Made by a program: the position numbers and the translations under genes
Source of the DNA: Uliginosibacterium sp036017065
Lineage (GTDB): Bacteria; Pseudomonadota; Gammaproteobacteria; Burkholderiales; Rhodocyclaceae
Direction of reading: 5' to 3'
Length of the DNA stretch: 64,000 nt
NCBI RefSeq assembly: GCF_036017065.1
Contig: NZ_JAYXHR010000001.1
Coordinates: 1,612,001 to 1,676,000, forward strand
In this document: piece after piece, positions 46,201-52,906 of the stretch
Numbering within the stretch: position 1 is the stretch's first letter
How the letters are laid out: each line of letters opens with the position of its first letter
The notes under the pieces: generated by a model
Seen by the model: only the letters and a program-made list of their open reading frames with translations
The model's database searches: none
What the model was told of the DNA's origin: nothing

Positions 46201-46751
46201 GCATGCCCATCATCGCGATGACCGCCCACGCGATGAGTGGCGATCGCGAACGCTGCATGGCCGCCGGCATGGACGGCTACGTCACGAAGCCGATTTCACT
46301 GGCGGCGCTGGCGCGGGAACTGGGCCGCCTCACCGAAGGCCGCGCCCCGTTGACCGCACCACCGCCCTTGCCGACCACGGCCAGCTTCAATCGCGAAGAG
46401 GTGCTTGAGCAGATCGGCGGGGACCTCGACCTGCTGCACGAGATTGCCCGCATCTTCCTGCGTGACGGCGAGACGCTGATCGCGCGGCTGCGTCGCGCGC
46501 TGGCGGCCGGTGATCGCGAGGAGCTGGCGCACGCCGCGCATACGGCCCGTGGTGCGGTGGGAAACTTTGGCGCCCGCACGGCAATGGCTGCCGCGACGAC
46601 GCTGGAGAATGCCTGCAAGCGGGCCAGCACCACACCGCTGACGCCGGCCTGCGAGAAGCTGATTGCGGAGATCGAGAACCTGCTGCACAACCTGCGGGAA
46701 GAACTGGCCCGCGCCGACACCAGCCCACTCGCCAGTCGTCAGGACGCCTGA
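43248..46751 (+). CDS. hybrid sensor histidine kinase with PAS domains, receiver and HPt
   Basis: A 1167-residue membrane kinase. Two membrane helices (about 17-40 and 183-204) flank a periplasmic sensor of about 140 residues. Three PAS/PAC units (about 260-635) follow, then HisKA with H664 in FLANMSHEIRTPMNAIIGM and the HATPase (NLLSNALKF, DTGIGIPADKQ, GGTGLGLAICSRL). A receiver has D959 in VLMDVQMPIMGG. A C-terminal HPt domain has H1098 in AHTARGAVGNFGA. All phosphorelay residues are intact. The likely output is the HD-GYP protein encoded directly upstream, linking the unknown signal to c-di-GMP turnover. Confidence 0.94.
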   Translation: MLAVGDQFRRWLPRGLLWQLAVLFALLFSVSIGLYAFYTAHTQGEHLSRQLEAQAVALSSGLAAAAANEVKRQNAAQIEQILLQARDFSDVLRIEAISTAGKPFASLSRHDDGVLRPDEAPRPVMPPGKLQTEVRLTDNPDISHKETLLEVWQPIVPGYHVGWIHLYYSTRQAASLRKGMMIDSVVVGISAALCASILVLLFLRRPLLRLRAATGFAERLDREYGRTLDADAGVEDIDALVRALNWTSTRLHEQQSALAQSESRKRAIVESSLDAIISMDGDGRIQEFNEAAERIFGYTREEVLLQPADAFIVPPGLQRSGLKGLQHYLHGQAAGMFGQRFEVSMQRKGGEVFPAELAVVRIPSESEPLYSAFLRDISERKHAEQALVVSETRFRNTVESLSELVFETDALSRWTYLNPAWKTITQYEIDEGLGRSVIDFAPADERPRITAAFKPLFRGETDTLHQEFRYLTKSGGIRWLEVFCRARRDETGRFLAYTGTVTDITARKLSERAMQDQLQFMQSLIDSIPNSIYMKDRSGRYLAFNRACEAFFGIDRNEWINRTVFDLYDDREMAAWHHERDIVLLREGGAQSFETVIRNRRGDMIDTLYQKTLYYHADGSVAGIVGTMTDISERKTAERAILRAKEAAEAASRAKGDFLANMSHEIRTPMNAIIGMTELTLDTRLDDQQREYLQLVRDSADSLLTIINDILDFSKIEAGRMELEQVPFSLRDCVNGTLRMLTRSAQDKNLELESRIDADLPARLIGDPHRLRQVLLNLLSNALKFTEAGGVSVSVDRLHNATDDAGTISLRVAVEDTGIGIPADKQALIFEAFSQADTSTTRRFGGTGLGLAICSRLVDAMGGRLIVVSTPGVGSTFSFLIALQVADGDAPAANLLPDAASAAPTRPLRLLLAEDNPVNQTLALRMLEKLGHTTLVVDNGQLAFDTLRSNEHFDAVLMDVQMPIMGGFEATQAIRQLEQNMQRVRMPIIAMTAHAMSGDRERCMAAGMDGYVTKPISLAALARELGRLTEGRAPLTAPPPLPTTASFNREEVLEQIGGDLDLLHEIARIFLRDGETLIARLRRALAAGDREELAHAAHTARGAVGNFGARTAMAAATTLENACKRASTTPLTPACEKLIAEIENLLHNLREELARADTSPLASRQDA

Positions 46752-46767
46752 GCGGGCGAATGCCCGC
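46752..46767. terminator. small hairpin between convergent genes
   Basis: GCGGGC-gaat-GCCCGC lies directly after the kinase stop; it is short and lacks a T tract, so it is only a possible terminator. Confidence 0.4.
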
Positions 46768-46785
46768 CGGCGTCCTGGGTAACGC

Positions 46786-47475
46786 TCAGACCTTGCGCTG
46801 AGCGTCCTTCACGTGGCGCACGTCGCGGCCTTCCACGAGGAACACCACGTACTCGGCCAGGTTCTTCGAGTGGTCGCCGATGCGCTCGAAAGCCTTGGCG
46901 GCGAACAGCACGTCGATGCCACGCGAGATCGTGCGCGGATCTTCCATCATGAAGGTGATGAGCTGGCGCATCACCGACTTGAATTCGGTGTCCAGCTGCT
47001 TGTCTTCGCTGTGCGCTTCCAGCGCCGCATCCACGTCCAGACGGGCCATCGCGTCGAGCGACTTGCGCAGCAGTTCGATGGCGAGGTTGCCGAGGTGGCG
47101 CAGCTGCACGCGGGGAATGCCGCTGCCGGCGTCGCCGCTGTGCAGCACCTTGGCCATCTTGGCGATCTTCTTGGCTTCGTCGCCGATGCGCTCCAGGTCG
47201 GTCACGGCCTTCGACACGCTCATGATGGTGCGCAGGTCGTTGGCCGCGGGCTGGCGCTTGGCGATGATCTGCGCGCAGGCTTCGTCGAGCTCGCGCTCCA
47301 GTTCGTTCACACGGTGATCGTTCTCGATCACGCGGTCGATGACGTCCATCTCGCCCTTGAGCAAACCTTCCAGGGCCTTGACCACCTGCAGCTCGACATA
47401 GCCGCCCATCTGCAACACGCGGGTGCGGATGCCGTCGAGTTCAAGGTCGTACTGGTGATGGGTGTGGTCGTTCAT
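46786..47475 (-). CDS. phoU: phosphate signalling protein PhoU
   Basis: A 229-residue helical protein with two PhoU repeats: QMGGYVELQVVKALEGLLKG ... DLERIGDEAKKIAKMAKVL, and LDAMARLDVDAALEAHSEDK ... AKAFERIGDHSKNLAEYVVF. PhoU dampens Pho regulon signalling and Pst transport when phosphate is ample. I chose ATG 47475 (MNDHTHHQYDLELDGIRTRV), the usual family N terminus. No pst or phoBR genes are adjacent; rpiA lies just upstream on the same strand. Confidence 0.94.
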   Translation of the reverse strand: MNDHTHHQYDLELDGIRTRVLQMGGYVELQVVKALEGLLKGEMDVIDRVIENDHRVNELERELDEACAQIIAKRQPAANDLRTIMSVSKAVTDLERIGDEAKKIAKMAKVLHSGDAGSGIPRVQLRHLGNLAIELLRKSLDAMARLDVDAALEAHSEDKQLDTEFKSVMRQLITFMMEDPRTISRGIDVLFAAKAFERIGDHSKNLAEYVVFLVEGRDVRHVKDAQRKV

Positions 47476-47534
47476 GAAATCAGCTCCGAGGGACGGGAGA
47501 ACGGGATTGGGCCGCAAGTATGCATGCCCTGCAT

Positions 47535-47552
47535 GACTGAAATATTTCAGTC
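47535..47552. promoter_or_regulatory. 18-bp palindrome overlapping the rpiA stop
   Basis: GACTGAAATATTTCAGTC is a perfect palindrome spanning the rpiA stop codon and lying 60 bases upstream of phoU. It may be an operator for phoU or part of an RNA hairpin. Confidence 0.4.
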
Positions 47553-48209
47553 ACGTTTCAGGGTCTGCACTCCGTTTGCCGTGCCCAGCAGCAGAACGTC
47601 AGCCGGACGCGCGGCGAACAGGCCATTGGTCACCACACCGACGATCTGGTTGATCTGCAGCTCCAGTCCGACCGGATCGGTGATGGACAGGCCATGCACG
47701 TCGAGGATCACATTGCCGTTGTCGGTGACCACGCCTTCGCGCCAGACCGGGCGGCCGCCCAGCGCAACCAGCGCGCGCGCCACCTGCATCCGCGCCATCG
47801 GGATGACCTCGACCGGCAGCGGGAAGCGCCCCAGGACCGGCACCTTCTTGCTGGCATCGCAGATGCACACGAACCGCTGCGCCACCGCCGCAACGATCTT
47901 CTCGCGCGTCAGCGCCGCTCCGCCACCCTTGATCATGCACAGCTGCGCATCGATCTCGTCCGCACCGTCCACATACACCGACAGCGATTCGATCTCGTTG
48001 AGGTCGAACAGCGGGATGCCAAGGGCCGCGAGGCGCGTGGCGCTGCCTTCGGAACTGGCCACTGCCCCTTTGATACGGTCGCGCATGCGGCCAAGACCAT
48101 CTATGAAGAAGTTGGCGGTGGAGCCCGTACCCACCCCGATGATCTCGCCTTCCGGCACATGGGCCAGCGCGGCCTCGGCCACTGCCTGTTTCAACTCGTC
48201 CTGGGTCAT
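47547..48209 (-). CDS. rpiA: ribose-5-phosphate isomerase A
   Basis: A 220-residue pentose-phosphate-pathway isomerase (ribose 5-phosphate to ribulose 5-phosphate). Motifs: IGVGTGSTANFFIDGL, ASSEGSATRLAALGIPLFDL, YVDGADEIDAQLCMIKGGGA and DGNGNVILDV-like TDNGNVILDVHGL, plus KVPVLGRFPLPVEVIPMA. ATG 48209 (MTQDELKQAVAEAAL) gives the normal family length; upstream in-frame starts overlap the divergent gene. Probably co-transcribed with phoU. Confidence 0.95.
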   Translation of the reverse strand: MTQDELKQAVAEAALAHVPEGEIIGVGTGSTANFFIDGLGRMRDRIKGAVASSEGSATRLAALGIPLFDLNEIESLSVYVDGADEIDAQLCMIKGGGAALTREKIVAAVAQRFVCICDASKKVPVLGRFPLPVEVIPMARMQVARALVALGGRPVWREGVVTDNGNVILDVHGLSITDPVGLELQINQIVGVVTNGLFAARPADVLLLGTANGVQTLKRD

Positions 48210-48331
48210 GTCGCAAACATCCCGTATCCGTTGCAAGAAATCCTGCCCAGGATTGTACTGCCGCCGCACGCCCGGGCATGGCCCCGGGCGACGCATCCGT
48301 GCCCCTCGATAACCGCAAGGAGATGAACAAC

Positions 48332-48754
48332 ATGGGACTGCTCGATCAACTCGCCGGCCAGGTGCTTGGCTCCCTGAACGGCAACACCGCGTCCGCCGCG
48401 GGTGACTCGCCCCTCCTCCAGATCGCGGCCAGCCTGCTGCAGGGCCAGGGCGGACTGGGCGGCTTGCTGCAGCAGTTCCAGGCGGCCGGCCTCGGTGAGC
48501 AGGCCGCCTCCTGGGTCGGCACCGGACGCAACCTGCCCATCGACGCCAGCCAGCTGACCGAGGCGCTGGGCAGCGGCCAGCTCGGCGAACTGGCCGCGCG
48601 CTTCGGCATCAACCCGGAACAGCTCAGCGCCGGTCTGGCCCAGGTCCTGCCGCAGTTCGTCGACGGCCTGACCCCGCACGGCAACCCCAACGAGGCCAGC
48701 GACCTGCTCTCCCAGGGGTTGTCCGCGTTCGGCAGCGTGTTCGGCAAGGCCTGA
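48332..48754 (+). CDS. YidB/DUF937 family protein
   Basis: A 140-residue protein of the YidB-like DUF937 family: MGLLDQLAGQVLGSLNG at the N terminus, LLQGQGGLGGLLQQFQAAGL in the middle, then SWVGTGRNLPIDASQLTEAL and AARFGINPEQLSAGLAQVLP. It is rich in Gly, Leu and Gln and has no signal peptide. Function is not known. The ATG at 48332 has AAGGAG nine bases upstream. The next gene begins 10 bases after its stop. Confidence 0.87.
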   Translation: MGLLDQLAGQVLGSLNGNTASAAGDSPLLQIAASLLQGQGGLGGLLQQFQAAGLGEQAASWVGTGRNLPIDASQLTEALGSGQLGELAARFGINPEQLSAGLAQVLPQFVDGLTPHGNPNEASDLLSQGLSAFGSVFGKA

Positions 48755-48764
48755 GGAGCGCGCA

Positions 48765-49007
48765 ATGGACTTCCTCTGGTTCATCATCGTCGGTCTCATC
48801 GCGGGCTGGCTGGCCGGCGTGATCATGAAAGGCGGCGGCTTCGGCGTTGTCGGCGACATTGTCGTGGGCATCGTCGGTGCGCTGATCGGCGGCTTCGTCT
48901 TCGGTGCGCTGGGTATCGGAGCCGGTGGCCTGCTCGGCAGCATCATCGTCGCAACGGTCGGCGCGATCCTGCTCATCTTCCTGCTGCGGCTCGTCAAACG
49001 GGCCTGC
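48765..49007 (+). CDS. GlsB/YeaQ/YmgE family membrane protein lacking its expected stop codon
   Basis: The first 80 codons encode a normal YeaQ/GlsB (transglycosylase-associated) protein of three helices: FLWFIIVGLIAGWLAGVIMK, GDIVVGIVGALIGGFVFGAL and GGLLGSIIVATVGAILLIFL. Family members end right after the last helix (here RLVKRA). Codon 81 (49005-49007) is TGC where a TGA stop would be expected, and the frame then stays open through the terminator and across the opposite-strand thiolase gene to 50258. The long extension is antisense DNA and is not likely to be a true domain. Either the gene has lost its stop or a base differs from the true genome sequence. Confidence 0.7.
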
Positions 49008-49010
49008 AGA

Positions 49011-49048
49011 CGAAGAAAAAGCCGACCCGCGGGTCGGCTTTTTCTTCG
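49011..49048. terminator. strong bidirectional terminator
   Basis: CGAAGAAAAAGCCGACCC-gc-GGGTCGGCTTTTTCTTCG is a perfect 18-bp stem with A and T runs inside its arms. It lies between the YeaQ-like and thiolase genes. Confidence 0.9.
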
Positions 49049-49061
49049 TGCGGGCAAGCGC

Positions 49062-50237
49062 TCAGCGTTCGACTGCCAGCGCCACGCCCATGCCGCCACC
49101 GATGCACAACGAGGCGAAGCCCTTCTTCGCGTCGCGCTTCTGCATCTCGTGCAGCAGGCTGACCAGCACGCGGCAGCCCGATGCGCCGATGGGGTGGCCG
49201 ATGGCAATCGCGCCACCGTTCACGTTGATCTTCGACGTGTCCCACTCCATCTCCTTGTTCACCGCGATGGCCTGGGCGGCGAAGGCTTCGTTGATCTCCA
49301 TGAGATCCGGGGTGTCGATGGTCCAGCCGGCCTTCTGCAGCGCGCGACGGGAAGCCGGTGCCGGGCCGATGCCCATGATGGCCGGGTCGACCCCCGCCGT
49401 GGCGTAGGACGCGATGGTCGCCAGGATCGGCAGGCCCAGTGCCTTGGCCTTCGACTCGGTGGTCACCATCACCGCGGCGGCGCCGTCGTTGATGCCGGAA
49501 GCATTACCGGCGGTCACCGTCCCGGCCTTGTCGAAGGCCGGCTTCAGCGCCCCCAGCGATTCGGCCGTGGTGCCGTGCTTCGGGTACTCGTCGGTATCGA
49601 AGACGATGTCGCCCTTCTTGTTCGGGATCACCACCGGCACGATCTCGTCCTTGAACTTGCCGGCCTTCTGCGCAGCTTCGGCCTTCTGCTGCGACGCGGC
49701 CGAGAAGGCATCCTGGTCTTCACGGCTGATGCCGTATTTCTTGGCCAGGTTCTCGGCCGTCACGCCCATGTGGTACTGGTTGTACACATCCCACAGGCCG
49801 TCGGTGATCATGGTGTCGATCAGCTTCGCATCGCCCATGCGGAAACCATCGCGCGAACCGTTCAGCACATGCGGGCTGGCCGACATGTTCTCCTGTCCGC
49901 CAGCGATGACGATCTCGGCGTCACCGCTGCGAACGGCCTGAGCCGCCAGCATCACCGCGCGCAGACCGGAGCCGCACACCATGTTGATGGTCATGCCGGG
50001 CACACCTTCCGGCAGACCGGCGCGGATCACCGCCTGGCGCGCCGGGTTCTGACCGACGCCCGCGGTCAGCACCTGGCCCAGGATCACGTCGCTGATCTGG
50101 TCCCCGCTCACCCCTGTCTTCGCCAGCAGGCCACGGATGACGGTCGCGCCGAGTTCGGCTGCCGGTACCTTCGCCAGGGTGCCGCCGAATTTGCCGACCG
50201 GCGTACGGACGGCAGCCACAATCACAATGTTTTCCAT
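49062..50237 (-). CDS. acetyl-CoA acetyltransferase (thiolase II)
   Basis: A 391-residue biosynthetic thiolase joining two acetyl-CoA into acetoacetyl-CoA (or the reverse). It has acyl-accepting cysteine in NMVCGSGLRAVMLAAQAV, GGQENMSASPHVLNGSRDG, the histidine in NVNGGAIAIGHPIGASGCRV and the second cysteine in CIGGGMGVALAVER at the C terminus. PhaA and AtoB belong here; no phaB or atoDA genes are adjacent, so polyhydroxybutyrate synthesis versus degradation cannot be decided. ATG preceded by AGGAGTTTTGCG-type sequence. Confidence 0.94.
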   Translation of the reverse strand: MENIVIVAAVRTPVGKFGGTLAKVPAAELGATVIRGLLAKTGVSGDQISDVILGQVLTAGVGQNPARQAVIRAGLPEGVPGMTINMVCGSGLRAVMLAAQAVRSGDAEIVIAGGQENMSASPHVLNGSRDGFRMGDAKLIDTMITDGLWDVYNQYHMGVTAENLAKKYGISREDQDAFSAASQQKAEAAQKAGKFKDEIVPVVIPNKKGDIVFDTDEYPKHGTTAESLGALKPAFDKAGTVTAGNASGINDGAAAVMVTTESKAKALGLPILATIASYATAGVDPAIMGIGPAPASRRALQKAGWTIDTPDLMEINEAFAAQAIAVNKEMEWDTSKINVNGGAIAIGHPIGASGCRVLVSLLHEMQKRDAKKGFASLCIGGGMGVALAVER

Positions 50238-50416
50238 CGCAAAACTCCTGAGGGGTAGAGGTCAAGCACGGGTCAAACACATCGAAAACAAATCGGGGCC
50301 CGGCAGGCTTGCGCCCACGGGCCCCGAGGATCACCACACGGGCCGAGCCCTGATGCGGTGCAGCATATCACTTTCCTGAGGCCGCAAAATCCGCCGCGCC
50401 CGGGATGGTCGTTTGC

Positions 50417-52216
50417 TTACTTCTTGCGCACCGGCGGCAGGTCGGTACAGGTGCCTTCGTACACTTCGGCAGCCTTGCCCAGCGACTCGCCCAGCGTCGG
50501 GTGCGGGTGGATGGTCTTGCCGATGTCCACCGCGTCGCAGCCCATCTCGATGGCCAGCGCCACCTCGCCGATCATGTCGCCCGCGTTCGGGCCGACGATG
50601 GCACCACCGATGATGCGGTGGGTCTCCTCGTCGAAGATCAGCTTGGTGAAACCGTAGTCGCAGCCGTTGGCGATCGCGCGGCCCGAAGCCGCCCACGGGA
50701 ACTTGCCGACGCCGAACTTGATGCCCTTGGCCTTGGCTTCCGCTTCGGTCAGGCCCGCCCACGCCACTTCCGGCTCGGTGTAGGCCACCGACGGAATCAG
50801 CTTGGCATCGAAGTGCGCCTTCTCGCCGTGCGCTGCCTCGGCGGCAACGTGGCCTTCGTGCTCGCCCTTGTGGGCCAGCATCGGCTGACCGACGATGTCA
50901 CCGATCGCGAAGATGTGCGGCACGTTGGTGCGCTGCTGGCTGTCGACCGGAATGAAGCCTCGGTCGCTGACGATGACGCCAGCCTTTTCGGCGCCGACCT
51001 TCTTGCCGTTCGGGCTGCGGCCCACGGCCACCAGCACGAGGTCGTACTTCTGCTCGTCGGCCGGTGCGCCCTCGCCTTCGAATTTCACCAGGATGCCGTC
51101 CTCGCGCACGGTGGCGCCGACGGTCTTGGTCTTCAGCATGATCTTGTCGAAGCGATGGGTGTTCTGCTTCTCCCACACCTTCACCAGATCCTTGTCAGCG
51201 CCCGCCATCAGGCCGTCCATCATTTCCACGACGTCGATGCGTGCGCCCAGCGACGAATACACCGTCGCCATTTCCAGGCCGATGATGCCGCCGCCGACGA
51301 CCAGCATGCGCTTCGGGATCTGGCGCAGCTCCAGCGCGCCGGTCGAATCGACGATGCGCGGATCTTCCGGGAAGAAGGGCAGCTTCACCGCCTGCGAGCC
51401 GGCAGCGATGATGCACTTCTGGAACTTCACGACCTTCTTCTCGCCGGTGCGGTCCTGGCCGGTGCCGCTGGTGACTTCCACTTCGATGTGGTTGGCATCC
51501 AGGAAGCTGCCGTAGCCACGCACCACGTCCACCTTGCGCGACTTGGCCATGCCATTGAGGCCATTGGTCAGCTTTCCGATGACCTTTTCCTTGTGCTTGC
51601 GCAGCTGCTCGAGATCGACCTTCGGCGACGCGAAGGCCACGCCCACGTCGGAGAAGTGCGACGCTTCGTCCATCACCGCCGCCACGTGCAGCAGCGCCTT
51701 GGACGGAATGCAGCCCACGTTCAGACACACGCCACCGAGGGTGGCGTAACGCTCGATCAGCACGGTCTTCATGCCGAGATCGGCGGCGCGGAAAGCTGCG
51801 GAGTAACCGCCGGGGCCAGCGCCCAGCACCACCATGTCGGTCTCGACATCCACTTTGCCGGTGTAGCTGCCGGCAACCGGTGCCGCGGCAGGTGCCGCTG
51901 CGGGGGCGGGAGCCGGTGCAGCAGGCGCTTCGGCCGGTGCCGGTGCGGCCGCCGGAGCAGGCGCAGCCGCGGCGCCCGAGGCTTCCAGCACGACCACCAC
52001 GGCGCCTTCGCCGATGCGCTCACCGACCTTGACGCGCACTTCCTTCACCACGCCAGCGGCCGAGGACGGCACGTCCATCGTGGCCTTGTCGGATTCCAGC
52101 GTCACCAGCGAATCGTCCACCTTCACGCTGTCGCCCGGCTTGACCATCACTTCGATGACCGGCACGTCCTTGAAGTCGCCGATGTCGGGAACCTTCACTT
52201 CAACCAGTTGGCTCAT
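50417..52216 (-). CDS. lpdA: dihydrolipoyl dehydrogenase with N-terminal lipoyl domain (E3)
   Basis: A 599-residue E3 component that reoxidises dihydrolipoyl groups with NAD+. An N-terminal lipoyl domain (1-80, K44 in ESDKATMD) and an Ala/Pro linker precede the flavoprotein. Its features are MVVLGAGPGGYSAAFRAADL, redox cysteines in GGVCLNVGCIPSKALLH, NAD-binding MLVVGGGIIGLEMATVYSSL and the C-terminal interface HPHPTLGESLGKAAE. The lipoyl domain is almost the same as the first lipoyl domain of aceF. The start codon overlaps the stop of the BPH gene by four bases. Confidence 0.96.
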   Translation of the reverse strand: MSQLVEVKVPDIGDFKDVPVIEVMVKPGDSVKVDDSLVTLESDKATMDVPSSAAGVVKEVRVKVGERIGEGAVVVVLEASGAAAAPAPAAAPAPAEAPAAPAPAPAAAPAAAPVAGSYTGKVDVETDMVVLGAGPGGYSAAFRAADLGMKTVLIERYATLGGVCLNVGCIPSKALLHVAAVMDEASHFSDVGVAFASPKVDLEQLRKHKEKVIGKLTNGLNGMAKSRKVDVVRGYGSFLDANHIEVEVTSGTGQDRTGEKKVVKFQKCIIAAGSQAVKLPFFPEDPRIVDSTGALELRQIPKRMLVVGGGIIGLEMATVYSSLGARIDVVEMMDGLMAGADKDLVKVWEKQNTHRFDKIMLKTKTVGATVREDGILVKFEGEGAPADEQKYDLVLVAVGRSPNGKKVGAEKAGVIVSDRGFIPVDSQQRTNVPHIFAIGDIVGQPMLAHKGEHEGHVAAEAAHGEKAHFDAKLIPSVAYTEPEVAWAGLTEAEAKAKGIKFGVGKFPWAASGRAIANGCDYGFTKLIFDEETHRIIGGAIVGPNAGDMIGEVALAIEMGCDAVDIGKTIHPHPTLGESLGKAAEVYEGTCTDLPPVRKK

Positions 52217-52809
52217 TGTTCTTCCTCTCGTGAGCGAGTCACGTCACTGAGTTGCATCAAATACGAAACGATCTTGCCGCCGCTGGCGGTATCGAATTCC
52301 ACGCCTGCGCGCACACCGAGCCTTGCAATGTCCTCCGCCGACAACTGCGAGTTGTAGGCCGCGTACATGGCCCCCAACGCGAAGCTGCGCCCCGACCCTG
52401 CCGCCCAGAAGCGATCGAAATCGAACACCTCGCGATACGAGTACACCGCGTAGATGCCGGTGGCATTGGCGATCACGCAGGTGACCTGCGAGGACTCGTA
52501 GGGGTCGTCATCCTCTTCCTTGGGGTTGAGGAAGGCGTGCTCCTTGAGCACCGGATGCAGGCGGCGGAAGGTATCGTAGATCTCCTCGCGGCTGTCGAAG
52601 CTCACTTCTTCCAGCTGCGCGAAGGCGCTCTCCAGCACCAGGTGGTGCGCCGAACTGCCGCACACGCCGATCCACGAATCCGCCACGTACAACAGCTTGT
52701 CCGGATCGCGCTTGTACTCGCCCGACAGTCGCGTATCGCCGAAGGTGGTCAGCCCATCGGCTGCGATGGCGACCTGGCCGTTCTTGCGGACGATGGCGAG
52801 CGTGGTCAT
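52213..52809 (-). CDS. betaproteobacteria proteasome homologue (BPH), HslV-like Ntn hydrolase
   Basis: A 198-residue proteasome-fold protein. After removal of the initiator Met it begins TTLAIVRKNGQVAIAADG, aligning with HslV (TTIVSVRRNG...): Thr1 nucleophile and Asp17 are present. Ungapped alignment puts Arg at position 33 with Lys at 32, where HslV has Lys33, so the catalytic lysine should be checked. Later features are YVADSWIGVCGSSAHHLVLE and WAAGSGRSFALGAMYAAYNS, the latter matching HslV's GSG loop. BPH is a described tetradecameric double-ring homologue restricted mainly to betaproteobacteria. It sits between aceF and lpdA and overlaps lpdA by ATGA. No ATPase partner is adjacent. Confidence 0.85.
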   Translation of the reverse strand: MTTLAIVRKNGQVAIAADGLTTFGDTRLSGEYKRDPDKLLYVADSWIGVCGSSAHHLVLESAFAQLEEVSFDSREEIYDTFRRLHPVLKEHAFLNPKEEDDDPYESSQVTCVIANATGIYAVYSYREVFDFDRFWAAGSGRSFALGAMYAAYNSQLSAEDIARLGVRAGVEFDTASGGKIVSYLMQLSDVTRSREEEQ

Positions 52810-52818
52810 GGCGTTGGC

Positions 52819-52889
52819 CGTGAAACGTGATGGCGCCAAGGGCGCCGGTGAAAGGTGAAACGCACACACATCCCCGTTTCACCTTTCAC
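52819..52889 (-). repeat. intercistronic hairpin repeat, copy 2 (aceF-BPH)
   Basis: A core CGTGAAACGTGATGGCGCC... (52819-52863) is shared with 54602-54645. Arms GTGAAAGGTGAAAC (52848-52861) and GTTTCACCTTTCAC (52876-52889) form a perfect 14-bp stem. A smaller GGCGCC-aag-GGCGCC hairpin precedes it. Confidence 0.75.
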
Positions 52890-52906
52890 GTTTCACATTT
52901 CAGCTG

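Noticed and set aside
49008..50258. 410-residue extension of the YeaQ-like protein
   Set aside because: It passes through a terminator and is antisense to a well-supported thiolase gene; its Arg/His/Ala-rich composition is that of shadow translation.
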